A stretch of 64,000 bases of DNA, taken from assembly GCA_023159155.1 (NCBI GenBank), contig JAJNNX010000076.1:1-64000 (forward strand), read 5' to 3'. This document shows positions 34,853 through 46,888 of this stretch, one piece after another. Numbering within the stretch: the first letter of the stretch is position 1; every line of letters starts with the position of its first letter. This DNA is from Ustulina deusta. Lineage: Eukaryota > Ascomycota > Sordariomycetes > Xylariales > Xylariaceae. The notes beneath the pieces were generated by a model. The model worked only from the letters and a program-made list of their open reading frames with translations, was not told the origin of the DNA and searched no databases. Both the position numbers and the translations under genes were made by a program.

Positions 34853-36118
34853 ATGCCCTTCGACCCCCCTTCCCCAGCGCAGGCGCCGGCCCTCCCTTCC
34901 TCGCCGTCTCCCTCGCCGTCGCCGTCACCGCCATCGCCATCGCCATCGCCACACCACCCGTCCGCCGCCGCCGACCACTTCCCGCCATGGGCCCGGCCGG
35001 CCGATGTCCTCGGCGAAACCCGTCCGCCAGGGATGCGGCGGCTCTCGACGCCGTACTCGCGGGGCCGCGCCAGCACCGACCAGCAGCACCGGCCGCTGGG
35101 CCACCGCCTCATGCAGAGCGGCGTCTCGATAACGAACAAGCTGGTGAAGCTGGGCTACAGCATGACGCCCTTGCAGCGCGTTCTGGCCGGGGCGCTCGGG
35201 GCCGTGGTCTTGGTAGTGGCGGTCCTGTTCCTCGTGTTCTCGCACCGCATCTTCGCGGCCCTGCACCCCGTGGCCGAGGGCTGGCGGAACTTGCCCGGGG
35301 GCTGGGCGCTGCTGTTCCTGCTGTCGGCCGCGACGGCGTTCCCGCCGCTGATCGGGTACAGCACGACGGTGACCGTCGCGGGCTTCATCTTCGGCTTTCC
35401 GCGCGGCTGGTTCATCGTGGCGGCCGCCACCGTCGTCGGGTCGACGGCCTCGTTCCTCGCCAGCCGCACCGTGCTCAGCGGCTACGTGCAGCGGCTCGTG
35501 GGCGAGGACCGCCGGTTCGTCGCCCTGGGCCACGTCCTGCGCCACGACGGCTTGCTCGTGCTGGCCGCCATCCGCCTCTGTCCCTTGCCCTTCAGCCTGA
35601 GCAACGGCTTCCTGGCCACGATCCCGAGCGTCTCCCCGGGGAACTTCGCGCTCGCCACCGCCCTTTCGACGCCGAAGCTCCTCATCCACGTCTTCATCGG
35701 CGACCGGCTGGCGCAGCTCACCGAGAACGACGACATGCCCCTCGGCACCCGCATCGTCAACTACCTGGGCATCCTCTTCGGCCTCGTCGTCGGCGTGACC
35801 GTTGGCTGGTTCGTCTACCAGCGGACGATGCGGCGCGCGAAAGAGCTCGCCGTCGAGGAAGCTGCGGCGACGGACGGGAACGGTGTCCTGCTTGCTGACG
35901 ATGAGTTCGACTATAGCGATGTTGAGGAGGGCGTATTCGCGAGGCGGTCGGGAGAGAGTGATGCCGCAGCACTCATGGACGACGACGATATCTCGCTTTG
36001 GGATAATACGGACGGTCCTCGGGATGCATATAGAGATGAAGATGACACCGATACGAGTCCGAATACGAGTGCGGGGATAGACGGTGAAGCTCCATCCCGA
36101 CACGCTGATATGAAATAA
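34853..36118 (+). CDS. TVP38: TVP38/TMEM64 family Golgi membrane protein (421 aa)
   Basis: An intronless VTT (SNARE-associated) domain protein. The N-terminus (about 1-48) is a Pro/Ser low-complexity tail encoded by a CCGTCG-type repeat. Membrane segments lie at about 109-132, 150-170, 172-205 and 300-323, with re-entrant loops typical of the family. The conserved FIFGFPRGW.....VVGS block (about 179-198) and the RLCPLPFSLSNG motif (241-252) identify the VTT/DedA core. The C-terminal 90 residues are acidic and disordered. In yeast Tvp38 sits in Tlg2-containing late Golgi vesicles; VTT proteins such as VMP1 and TMEM41B are lipid scramblases, so a lipid-transport role is possible. A long antisense frame over this gene is a composition artefact. 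Confidence 0.88.
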   Translation: MPFDPPSPAQAPALPSSPSPSPSPSPPSPSPSPHHPSAAADHFPPWARPADVLGETRPPGMRRLSTPYSRGRASTDQQHRPLGHRLMQSGVSITNKLVKLGYSMTPLQRVLAGALGAVVLVVAVLFLVFSHRIFAALHPVAEGWRNLPGGWALLFLLSAATAFPPLIGYSTTVTVAGFIFGFPRGWFIVAAATVVGSTASFLASRTVLSGYVQRLVGEDRRFVALGHVLRHDGLLVLAAIRLCPLPFSLSNGFLATIPSVSPGNFALATALSTPKLLIHVFIGDRLAQLTENDDMPLGTRIVNYLGILFGLVVGVTVGWFVYQRTMRRAKELAVEEAAATDGNGVLLADDEFDYSDVEEGVFARRSGESDAAALMDDDDISLWDNTDGPRDAYRDEDDTDTSPNTSAGIDGEAPSRHADMK

Positions 36119-36557
36119 TTACTTGGATAGGAACAGTCTATCGGGCAACAATTGGAAACAGAGCTGGGAAAGGCATTCGTAATTGGGAAAGGGGCGCATT
36201 ACTGGTTGCACGCTAGGTCATAGAATTTATACATTCTGAATCACAACGATACGCTAGTTTGGTTCATCATATTATGTGTATATTTACTGTACAGCCTCAT
36301 TAAACTGCCAGGGTTATTGTGCGCTGTGTCTGTTCTCGTCATCTCTCTAATGCTTCATACTTATGGACTTCCCAACTCCGAACTAATGCAATTTAGTATA
36401 CGCCGCCAATGCCTAGGAATCCATACGATCATCCTGCTTGCTACAAAAATTCTCGAAAAAAAAAACATCAATAATTAAAAAGGTGAAGTCGTTCTTCAGC
36501 TTCAGCCGGGGTTATTAGAGCTGATGACAAGTCTTCACTATCGGATGCATCCAACTG
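36119..36557. other. Convergent 3' intergenic region
   Basis: 440 bp between the stops of two convergent genes, moderately AT-rich, with an A-run at about 36455-36465. No other feature seen. Confidence 0.5.
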
Positions 36558-38317
36558 CTACTGTTGCTGCGCCTGGAAATACTGCATAAACTGAATGGCT
36601 TGCTCAACTGGGTAGCCGATGAAGACCGGTCCAGTGAACACCATTTGCGGGGTACCGCCCGACTTAGAACGTGGAAGATCCGCCGTATTCAAGAAGGCAG
36701 GTTGAGGTAACGAACCAGCAGCTATTTGTGCCGGGGGAGCATGGGGAGAGGGAGTAAAGGGTTGGTTCAAGGGTGGAATATCGGCTAATCGAACGGAGCC
36801 CTTATCCTCCTGCTTATGAGGCGTCGCATCGTTCATTGACGTCAGCTTGGTGTGGTCAAATGGGCATTTCCCTGTTTTCGGCAACGGCGTTGCTACATCG
36901 AGAGTGGGAGACGGCATATGTACCGGAGCTGGGGGAGGAGATTCTGGTCGCTCTCGAGGTACGCCCTGGCTGGATTGTCCGTCCGAGAAGACCGGAACCG
37001 AGATACCCCAAGGCCGACTAGGAGACTCACCAACACGAACTTCTTTCAGCGGCCGGTCAAAGTGACTTTGCCTCTCTTCGTCGTCGTCGTCCTCATCATT
37101 ATCTCGAGCAGTCTGGTCGGGGTCATCTGCGACGGTAGCGCTGACTGTATGTGCCCAGTCCTGTACCCTGTCATTCGACGCCCTTTCTACATCACTTTGG
37201 GGCCGGGTGTCTTGCTCAGGCAACATTGGTTGATGGATTTTACTCAGACCCTCAACCATGCTGACGAGATTGCCATACTTGGCGTCTAGCTTTCTGACAT
37301 GTTCCTCGCTTTTCTGGTAGCGCCTGACGCACACCTCATGACTCCTGGGAAGCTCGTGTTTGTGTTTCTCGACATAATCCGCAATTTCCTGGGGGGAGTG
37401 TTGGTCAAGATATCGGATAGGGCATTTTGCAGCTGCATGCTGGGAGCCGGTCTCGTCATACATGGCAGCGCATATGGGGTCTTGCTGCCCGGCGGCATCT
37501 CGATGGCCTTGGTGACGGTCCGCTTGTGGGTCTGGCTCGCTCGGCTGAGAAAAGGGGCAGTCCAGACTTCCTTTCTTCCCTTCGACGGTGAAGTCCTGCT
37601 CGAGTATGGTGGACATGGAGGTCATGGTTGTGGGGTCGAGACTATCCCTGCTTCTGCTGGTCTGGCTACTCTTGCTGAAGTCGGTTAGGGAGGAAGCGAC
37701 GCGTCTACCTTCGCGGATGATCACGGCAATCTGATGTTTAGAATGGGACGTCTTGCGGTTAGGGAGTGGAACAAAATTTGTATTTGCTAGTGACGAATTG
37801 TGTAATTCAGGCGGGACCTGCAGGTTCACCAATGTCTCCGACACCTGAGGCGCGGCGGCTGCATATTTGTCGGCGAGATATTGGAACTAGTTGCGGCTCG
37901 ATGTTAGCAATCATGACATGATCTGGCATTGGGCTGGACAGAGAAAAAGCGGATGTGTAGGTTGGCCTAGTTCAGAAACTTTATGGTAAACGTGTCGTTC
38001 AGCGCTGCCTCGAAGGCAACTCGCGATCTAGAGCTAAAGATAGTCTCATCATAAGGCCGGGGGAGGGGATGACGAAGAAGCATGCAGGCGAGCAAGGACA
38101 GCATCATATTCCCAGGAATAGGTAGCAACAAAAACATCCGACATACCTGTTCATGTGCGTATCGGAGCTTATGCTCCAATATCGTCTGTCTGTCGCTCAG
38201 ATTCTGCACTTCGTCGGCGAGAGCATTGAAAGACTCAACCAAAGTCTGCGTCAGCAGCTGAGTGTTCATGCCAGACACGTCCATGCCCATCTCCTTACGC
38301 GGCCCTGCGCTGCTCAT
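36558..38317 (-). CDS. Conserved protein with Cys-Pro (heme-regulatory-type) motifs (499 aa)
   Basis: Exons are 38317-38147 and 37886-36558, with a 260-bp intron (GTATGT...CTAG) and phase 0. Residues 28-57 are a predicted coiled coil (LVESFNALADEVQNLSDRQT). The rest is largely disordered and rich in Ser, Pro and charge. It includes a compact block at about 211-255 (KCPIRYLDQHSPQEIADYVEK, helical) and an acidic run near 322-330. Three Cys-Pro motifs stand out: CPFS (about 167), KCPIR (about 212) and KCPFDH (about 397-402). The last fits the heme-regulatory motif known from yeast Hap1. Function is unknown and no catalytic domain is visible. The C-terminal PVFIGYPVEQAIQFMQYF segment is hydrophobic and probably conserved. 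Confidence 0.75.
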
Positions 38318-38644
38318 CGGGGGGGGCAGGAAGAGAATTGAAGCTGGGAAAGAGGGGAGGAATGGTGAAAGAAATCAGCAATGAATAGGCTGAGGCTAAA
38401 CTTTGGCCGAAGACCCAGTTTTGTGGATTTGGGAGCTCCGGCGCGGTCCGGCCTTTGAACAGTGGCGGTTGGCGTTATATGCATGCTTCTCATACAACAA
38501 TATATATTCCTATATCCAGAACCAGAGCGCCTACCCCTGTGTTGATCGGGACTGTCATATCACGTTTACTTTCTCAGTCGTATTGTGTCACTTCTTTTCG
38601 TGGTTGTTCATGCCAAACCAGCACTTAATGATGAGTAATCAGAC
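38318..38644. other. Promoter region of the Cys-Pro protein gene
   Basis: Short intergenic stretch between the ATG at 38317 and the MITE-like element, with a G-run at about 38319-38326. Nothing else recognised. Confidence 0.4.
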
Positions 38645-39063
38645 AAACTGAGGGTAGCCCACCCCTGTTGACCTGAGGGTACCCGTGCTTTTTTTATGTA
38701 CCAGAGTACTTTTCATACAATCGATTAGAATATATCTTTAAAATAGATATATTTATAATTTACATAATTTATATAAAATTTTATACTTGCATATTTATTT
38801 TAATACAAATCATTAGTAACCTTGGTTACTAAGGTAATTATATATGTTTACTCTTTTCTTTTTTTAAAAACAACAATTTACTTTAGAGTATTTTCTTTTA
38901 CTTGTTGTATAAAATATGTTATATGTATTAACTTAGCTGTAAACGTTCTATGTATTTAAACGTGCATTTCTAATCGATTGTGCGAAAAGTATTCTGTGGA
39001 GCACTAGTACTTAAAAAAAGCACGGGTACCCTCAGGTCAACAGGGGTGGGCTACCCTCAGTTT
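38645..39063. mobile_element. MITE-like element with 52-bp perfect TIRs and AT-rich core
   Basis: 38645-38696 and 39012-39063 are perfect 52-bp inverted repeats (AACTGAGGGTAGCCCACC...GTGCTTTTTTTA), and similarity continues imperfectly to about 90 bp (both arms share CAATCGATTAGAA). Each TIR contains the subrepeat CTGAGGGTA twice. The core (about 38735-38970) is strongly AT-rich, with a small central palindrome AGTAACCTTGGTTACT. No ORF or transposase is present. No clear target-site duplication is visible; CA on the left against TA on the right could be a decayed TA. Confidence 0.75.
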
Positions 39064-39341
39064 ATGTGTAGACTCCTTAATGATGTACGGTATACCTTGA
39101 TTGTGGAACCTTGGAATGTGCTACGCGGCTGTTTTGGAGCCATCTCCAGTCTCGGTACAATCCATGTTGAGGGGTTATGCAGATGCAACACTAAAGATGG
39201 AGTCGCAGTTGGCTCTATACACATCTCCTCCCCTCTCCACCCTCCCTTGCTCGTTCAATTGATCGATATATGAGCCGGCAGGATAAATATTGAGGAAAAC
39301 ATTTCCCTGCTATTATTTCCGAGTTATAAAACACATCGCGA

Positions 39342-40805
39342 ATGAAAATGACCCCGGTCATTGCTCGTCTGGTTTCCGAGAGCAAACCATATCTTGTGCC
39401 CGGTAAGTTGTGACGACGCCTTCGTCCCCGTGCTCCCGGCCAGCTAAACAGCTTCTTAGGCAAGTTGCTTGTCAAGGAGCTATGGTTCGAGCTGCCTTTG
39501 GATCATTCAAAGCCCCAAGGACAGACTCTCAGGCTATTCGCCAGAAGCGCAATCAAATATGAAAGACCCATAGTCGAATCTACCGAGCTTGTCCAGCGAC
39601 CATACCTCCTCTTCCTTCAGGGTGGGCCTGGGTTTGGGACTCCGGCGCCGCAGGATAGCACTCTCTCGAAGCACATGCTTGATCGCGGCTATGAGTTGCT
39701 GCTCTTAGACCAACGCGGCACTGGGTTCAGTTGTCCCATCTCTGCACATACGCTCGCGCGCGTCGGCGCACCTCAGGAACAGGCCGATTATCTGAAGCTT
39801 TTCAGAGCAGATACCCTAGTCAAAGACAGCGAGGCCGTTCGTCTCTGTCTCACCAAAGATTTTCCCCCCGAGAAGAAGAAATGGTCCACGTTTGGACAGT
39901 CATTTGGGGGCATGATGACGATGACATACCTCTCGTTCGCACCCGAGGGTCTGCGTGAATGCTTTATCACAGGGGGTCTTGCGTCACTGGACAAAGGACC
40001 AGAGGAGGTGTACCAGGTGACGTATCAAAGGACCATCGAACGGAATAAAGCCTATTACGACAAGTTTCCTCAAGACGTGAAAGCTGTCAAGGACGTTGCC
40101 GAGAAGATTGAGGAACTCGGCGGTGGAAAGGGTGTTCTATTACCCGCTGGTGGGCTCTTAACGGTGAGGCGCCTCATGACTCTGGGCGTCCACCTCGGCA
40201 TGGACGGTGGCCTCGACGCAGTCCACAACTTAATCATCAGAATGAAGGCAGACCTTGATCAATTCGGCGTGTTCTCGCGCGCCACCCTTAACGCGTTAGA
40301 GCAGGACGGTTCATGGGATGTCGCTCCCATCTACACTTTGCTTCACGAGCCATGCTGGTGTTATGGTCCTGGAGTTGCTGGTAGGTGGGCAGCAGAACGC
40401 GTAGGCCAAGGTATTGACGAATACCAATGGCTTCGGAAGGACTGGTCAGGGCCGGCCTCCCTCGGCGACCAGCCGCTATTCTTCTCGGGCGAGATGATCT
40501 TCCCTTTCCATTTCGAAACCTGTTCCGAGCTTGTCAAGATGAAGGAGACTGCGCACATTCTCGCAAATTATGATGAGTGGCCATCATTATACGACATCGA
40601 ACAGCTTGGTAAAAATGAAGTCCCCGTCTACGCTGCAATTTATAACGACATGTACGTCGATGCTGGTCTCTCGCGCGTCACCGCCTCTCGGATAAAAGGT
40701 ATCAAAGTCTTCGAAACCAATGTCTTGTTCCACAGCGCTTTGCGGGCCAAACCGGACGAGGTGTTCCGAGGGCTGCTTGCACTGAGAGATGATACCATAA
40801 ACTAG
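39342..40805 (+). CDS. Peptidase S33 / proline iminopeptidase-like alpha/beta hydrolase (468 aa)
   Basis: Exons are 39342-39402 and 39460-40805, with a 57-nt intron (GTAAGT...TTAG). The long second frame has no ATG at its start; the spliced model supplies one (MKMTPVIARLVSE). Family signs are the oxyanion-hole motif QGGPGFG (about 74-80), DQRGTGFS (104-111), the nucleophile elbow GQSFGG with Ser168, and a C-terminal FHSALR with the likely catalytic His445. No signal peptide is seen, so cytosolic. It is longer than bacterial PIPs (about 310 aa) because of a cap insertion, as usual for fungal members. It probably cleaves N-terminal proline or another small residue from peptides; related folds hydrolyse other small substrates. 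Confidence 0.85.
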
Positions 40806-41367
40806 TCTCGCTTCAGTCAGCCTCTTCATCAATACGTACGGAACAAGTATTTACCTAGGAGTATGAGAAACCCAATGCACCAGGATCACAGGCTTATTCA
40901 TATTAATATCAGACCCAAGTTACGCATTACAAGTAGGAGCAACCCCGATAGAACTGTAATAATCAAGGTGTGCTAAGGAAATAAGGGTTACCTCTGTCAA
41001 ATCTGTGTACTTGCTACTTGATATTGCACAAGAGCCTATCTTCTATGAGGAGTCGGGGTCCATGCTCATCCAGTCCTACGATAGCTTCTCATACCTCACG
41101 GATTTTACTCAAACTCGGTAGAACAATCCATCGGTGCTAATACCCAGCACAAAACTGCCTGGAACCTCAGGCCATAACAATATACTAACAGACGTATTTC
41201 GGCAGTGTACTAGGGGGCTTGGGCAAGGTCAAGCTCGCTCGAGACAAAAGCTGTAGAGGCCCCAATAGCATTTCAACAGGAGAGCCCAGGTTTACTTATG
41301 TCATTAGAAAATAGGCCGCTTCACACCAGACATTCACCCATGACACTGATATGTCACACGCCCCTCC
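40806..41367. other. Convergent 3' intergenic region
   Basis: 560 bp between the stops of the S33 hydrolase and the carboxylesterase. No feature recognised. Confidence 0.5.
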
Positions 41368-43285
41368 CTATATCGGAACTTTCGGCGCTACCTCTTCCCA
41401 AAACGCACATCTCTCCTCGAGCTGGACCAGTTTCGCGCTTCTAAATCCGGCGCTATCAATGACCCATTCTTGCCCAGTCTTCAAGTCCGGCAGTCCAGAA
41501 ACATTACTCGCCGTCAGCTTCAAGGCGTTGGGGTCGCCGGTCGTGAAGAATGATGCGAAAGCGCCTATCCCTTCAAGCCTTAGCAACCTACCCGTAGAAA
41601 CTCCGTTTTCTCGGTGGTTGAGGAAGGGGGGTTGTAGAGAGATTAGCTTACGAACCTGCGTAGCCCTTATAATGTAAGGAATCTTCCTGTTGGGCTGAGT
41701 TGACGGTGTTCCACTGGCCGTGACCTCGAAGTCAGCGAAATGATCGATGCTATTAGCCAAACACATTCACGACTGAGCCGCACATACCCAGTAAACATCG
41801 GAAGCATGCTGCGCGGGAGAGATCGTGTATTCTCCGACCCAGCCGCCGTCCCTCGCGCTGCCCGCCATCCAGTACGCAGGACAAGCAAGCGTCGAGTCTC
41901 GGTAGATCAACCCAGCGCGAGTATACGAGTCGTTATAGCCCGCAATATTCTCCGCGCTCCCGGCCTCGGGATACAAATCCTCCAATTTCTCCACATCCTC
42001 CCGCGCGAGCGCCGGGAGATAGCCCGAAACCCATTGATCGAAGGAAGCCGTCGACGCATTGAACGGCGGGGTGCCAGAATCCACGCTATTCTTCAGACCC
42101 GGCGGGACGAAATTCTCGCCCTCGTGCGTGTTGTACATCCCATACCCGGCTACGATGTTCCTCCCGCTCTGAAGCGCCGCGGAGAGCGGTCTCCGGAGGA
42201 ACACGCCGTCGACCACGGGCCCCCATTCGAACGACGACGTGTTGTACTTGTGACTATCGACGATGGCGAGGTTCGCGTCGCGGATCGTCTGCACATCCAC
42301 GCTCTTAAGACACTTTAGGCTCTGCGGCCCCGCACACCCCGTCATATTAGCAAGGGCGTCGTATCGCCATTGGGCCTCGGGCGCGTCGACGCGGTACGTC
42401 TTGGGCCAGAACGGGCTCGAGGCGAGGGCCTGTCGAAATAACGGTTTCTTCCTTCCTCTACTATCATCGCCGTCTTCGTCGCCTCCGCTCTCACCATGGT
42501 CCGCGATCGTCTGGGCGAGCACGCTGCCGCCGCCGGCCGATTGGCCCCAGACGGTGACCCTGTCGGGATCGCCGCCAAACCGGCTGATGTACTTCCGCGT
42601 CCAGCGCAGCGCCATGTCCTGATCCAGCAGGCCGGCGTTGGTGTCCGAGAACGGATCTTGGACGATTTCTCGGCCCGGGAGGAACCCGAATGCGTTCACG
42701 CGGTAGTTCGGATACACGAAGACGAGATCGCTCGCGGCGGAGACGTTGAGGATGGGATAGGCCGACGGCGGAAGCGTGAACGAGGCGGACCCCTGGATGA
42801 AGCCTCCGCCGTAGAAGGTCACGACGACGGGACGCAGCGGCGCGTCGTCGCTGCTCCAGGGACGGCTGTAAAGCCCGAGGTATAGGCAGTCTTCCGATCC
42901 GTTGACTGTCCGCTGCGGGCACATGTCAAACGTCTGGGATGAGTCGTAAACGCCGTCGGTGATGGGTATGGGTGGTTGGGGGGCTCGGAACCTACGATGC
43001 GAATGGATATGAGCAAATCTTACCGTGACAAAAATGGGGGGGGGGGGGGGAGGTTTTTTCTTTTTCTTTTTTTTTAAAAGGTAACAGAGCTACATCCTAT
43101 CAGAAAATATACCTGTTCTGGCCTATGGGCGGAGCAGCAAATGGGATCTTCTGCCAGTACGAAATATTGTAAGTAGGGCTATATGCTCCTCGGAAAGTTC
43201 CATAATCCAGCGTTGCCGTGAGGACCTGCGAGCCCCCAAGTCCCGCAAGAAGGGAAAGACATATTGCGCCTGTGAGTGAGAGCAT
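41368..43285 (-). CDS. Secreted type-B carboxylesterase/lipase (543 aa, four exons)
   Basis: Exons are 43285-43113, 42991-41788, 41713-41656 and 41564-41368, with introns of 121, 74 and 91 bp, all in phase. Residues 1-20 are a signal peptide (MLSLTGAICLSLLAGLGGSQ). The oxyanion loop is YGGGF (about 118-122). The nucleophile elbow is GQSAGG with Ser209, and Glu348 (THEGENF) and His453 (QHASD) complete the triad. Glu-Asp-Cys-Leu (EDCLYL) is the second family signature. Several N-glycosylation sequons are present (NVS, NMT, NTS, NAS, NDS). It is expected to act outside the cell on esters. Intron 1 contains a run of 14 C on the coding strand next to an A-rich tract. Confidence 0.9.
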
Positions 43286-43809
43286 ACTCACGATTAAGAC
43301 ATCAGTCGGTCAATCATCCAACCTCAAGAGTCTGGACTATCGGCCATGTTTATATCCCCGCATGATCTGCCCCATCTACCCTTTATCCGGTGGACTCGTG
43401 CGGGAATGTCTTCATTATGGGGTCGGCTATGGGGAAATTTGGAGAATCCACACTCAGCGGATAGCCCCCGACTCGGTTGACACTTCACCGAGATTTGTCT
43501 TTCTCATGACCTCTTTATCATGGGGTGTTTCTACCATTTATAGAAGATACCTAGATGCGAGTATATACTCTGTTGATGATGATACTTAAGAGAGGACCGC
43601 TAATAATGCACTCGGATCATAATGGTCGTCATGCCAAAGCAGTTAACCTAGCATCCCTTCGCCTTTTTCCAACTCTATCGAATAGCCCCTATAGAGTCAC
43701 GAGCACTTCGTGTAGCAAGACGCTCTGCGCTTACCATCATTCCTATTGCATCCGTCGGAGCAGAGCAGAGGCGTATCTTGGTAGGAAACGTGGTTGTGCG
43801 TCTCATATC
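43286..43809. other. Intergenic between tandem minus-strand genes
   Basis: Holds the esterase promoter and the helicase terminator region, 520 bp. No other gene recognised. Confidence 0.5.
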
Positions 43810-46800
43810 TCATTCCTCGTCAAGATCCTGCTGCATTTCGGCTTCTAGAACACCGTCAGATTGTGGATATCGTTTACGAAGTATACAAGTACTTACGCCA
43901 AAGACGGTTCGCAGAATCTGTTATGACTTGGGCTTTCGCAAGGAGTTTCTCCTCGTACCTCTCCTCGTCTTTAGCTTTGACTCGCAACTTAGTTGGTTGT
44001 GCCTGTAGCTACACTTAGCTCGTCTCTGTGAACTTGGTAGGGGAAACGAACCTGCATGAGGATAGGTATAAGCTCTTTTGGGTCAGCATTAGCAAGTGAT
44101 GCGACGGTCTTGAAGCCGTTATCGTAGAAGACTCGGGCTGTCCGACTCTTGATAAAGGTAACCTTGCTGAGTGCTAAAAGATCTGCCTTAGCTCCAGCCC
44201 TTAGCCGATCAGAGAAGTGATCCAGAATAGCTGCCATGGCCCTAATAGGAATTAGTGAGTTGAGTCTCTTTTGGTTAATTGGTATTAGTCTGAACCTACC
44301 CCCATCCCATTTGCTCGCAAAACTTAATCATTCCTGAAGCAAACCCTTGACATGTTTGCTCTAAAGTTTGGACAGTACCTCTCGGCGTGTCATATTTTCG
44401 AGCTACCATATGCACAGGCATTTCGTTACATAGATCCCTTAGCTGTAGAGCAAGATAAAACCTTCGGTAAACACGAGCTATTTCTTTTTCCTCAGGACTT
44501 GATTCTTTGAAATGCCCACCCTGTGCCCTGTGATATATGTTAATGAGTTGGTACTTATCGAAAAAAGGACTTGACACACATTTTATTAACCACAGTGGGC
44601 TTTAATCCAAGAAACATCATAACTCGGAGTCCGCTATCGTCAAGTGCTTCCATCTCAGATCTAAATATTTGCCAGTTGATAGAGGCAGACAATTCTTGAA
44701 CAGGCGTAAAAGTGTAAAGGATATGCATTTCGCCATCCATCACGAATGCCTGTAATGCTCGCTGCATTTCGCGATGAACGAAAACACCATCCTCAGGCTC
44801 GAGACACGATGCAACAACTGCTTTTCCCAATTGTGTCGCGACATAAGAGTCCGAACTGTCGCACTGAATAAATCCCATCTCGAGAAGGTCCTGTAAACTA
44901 GATTCGACGTGATCCTGGATCAAGTCCGATGTACTCGAGAAGTTTAGAAGTGTTTTCCGGATATAATCATTGATAGATTCCCGTGAATTTACTAGTCGGA
45001 TAGACACGACTTCAAGAAGCGCTCGTCGAATTCGATGCTTGTCAGTTGTCAGACCGCTTGAAATTTGTGGTAGATCTGCGTGCATCAATTCGACCACGTC
45101 TTCTAGGTCGCATTTACGACAACAGAGGTATGTCTCGCCAATCTCATCCTTTCCTTTCCTGCCTGCACGTCCTCGCATTTGACGCAACATCGAAGGCCCA
45201 ATCAAGTCACGGCCCATTCGTGCGTTATGGAGGATGACTCTGCGAGCTGGAAGGTTTATTCCAGCGGCAAGGCTGCATGTTGCGACCACGACCTTCAGCA
45301 CTCCACCATCATAAGCAGTTGAAATCAAATCGCGCTCTTCCGTCGTCATCCCAGCATGGTGAAAAGCAACCCCCGCTGGGATAGTTTCAGCCAAGTTGGG
45401 GTCCAGGCCCATCGACAGACTCCGTAAATCCCCCAAGAGATCTAACCGCTTCTCGAGAATAGTAGGGTCTACTTCGCCAGCTCGCGGTAGTACCCTACTA
45501 ATGAGGCGAGCATCCGATTCACAACCTTGGCGACTGCTACAAAAGACAAGGACACCGTAGCCCGACCTTACCGTTTCATTCGCTAACGCAACGACGGCAT
45601 TCAATACAGGGTCTTGTAATTCTTTGTGCTGACTTGTCCGTATTGCCCTTACAGGCTGACTGTCTAGCTCAAAGGTACTACTCGAAGTTTGTTGCAGTTG
45701 ACTAGCGGTTTTCAGTATACTTCTTGTGTTTGAAGCTGGGTAAATCTTGCCTTCATAGACAAGGTGCTCCTCCACAGGTATCGGCCGGTAAAAGGTCCTA
45801 TACATATGCGCATTCAGCCATGTCGATAAGACTTCAATGTTCTAAGGCTGTTAGCAGCCAGTAGTACAACGCCGACAGTCAATCATTACTCACAGCCAAT
45901 GTTGCACTCATCCCAACAATCTGAACGCTCTGGTCCAGGCTCATCAGCTTAGTAGCGATGAGCTCCATTAAATACCCTCGATGGTCATCATCGACCATGT
46001 GTAACTCATCAAGGACAACAGCCCTTAGGTTTGTAATGCTGCAATCGTCTATAGCCGTGTTAATGAGCATATTTGCCTGTTCAAGTCAGAGTCTGGTCAC
46101 AAAGGGTAACTCAAAAATTTACAAACCTTCTCAAATGTGCAAACCCCAATGTCAAAGTCTGACCAAGTCGCCCTGATCTTACCACCACCGAAAAATCCAA
46201 CAAGCCTGATATTGTCCTCGTCTGGCCGTTTCTGCCAAAGTCGGGGCTTTCCATCGCGCTCATCAATTTCAAGTGGCTTTCTCTTGATATCGTGAACAAG
46301 ATTGCGGAGCCATCGAACTTTCTCTTGCACGAGAGCCACATATGGAAGAATTAACAGAGCCTTCGCATTTCTGTCCTCCAAAACCCTCTTTAACATCAGG
46401 ATATCAGCAACAAGCGATTTCCCACCACCCGTAGGTGCAGAGTATACAAAGTTCTTGGTGCCATCCAATAGACCAGGGCCCAGGAGGCATTGCTTCTGCC
46501 ACGGATAGATTTCTCTGATGCCAAGGGTGTTTAGGTTATTTACCAGGGGTTCTGGCAAGCCATATCGTGGGAACGATAAAGAAAGAGAACGGTCAACGGT
46601 AGAAGTAGGTGTTGCAGATATCAGTTTGCGCTGAGAGTACTCGGAAGGGAGTGTCGCAGAAGCAGCGTCAAGGGCAAGAATGTCACTAGCTGTGAGTCTC
46701 GGGGACTCTCTTCCAATACTCGAGGTTCTCTGGAAATGGAGCTGCTTGGTTGGCTCTGCGCGATGGGAGTTGGCAGTCTCAGGATACGACCTTTTCGAGC

Positions 46801-46888
46801 CAACAAGAGTGGTCGTATGGAGGCTCCCCTGCTGCAATATAACAGACTCAACCGTAGTTTCGTGAAATATTCCTTGCTGGCGCTCCAT
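43810..46888 (-). CDS. HELQ: HELQ / Mus301-type DNA repair helicase (921 aa, seven exons)
   Basis: Exons are 46888-46127, 46076-45894, 45841-44580, 44527-44300, 44241-44052, 44002-43897 and 43844-43810. The introns are 49-58 bp and all phases agree. It is a superfamily 2, Ski2-like helicase. Motif I is APTGGGKS (151-158), motif II DELH (277-280), motif III SATL (about 311), and motif VI QMRGRAGRKG (536-545). A winged-helix/ratchet region and a helix-hairpin-helix-like end follow (VFYDNGFKTVASLANADP). This order is that of HELQ and the helicase half of DNA polymerase theta. There is no polymerase domain, so HELQ/Mus301 rather than POLQ. Family members unwind 3'-5' at forks and act in interstrand crosslink repair in the nucleus. 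Confidence 0.88.

Noticed and set aside
34925..36103. 392-codon minus-strand frame across TVP38
   Set aside because: Highly charged, repetitive Arg/Glu/Gln peptide typical of a reverse-complement shadow in GC-rich coding DNA; the plus-strand VTT protein explains the region.
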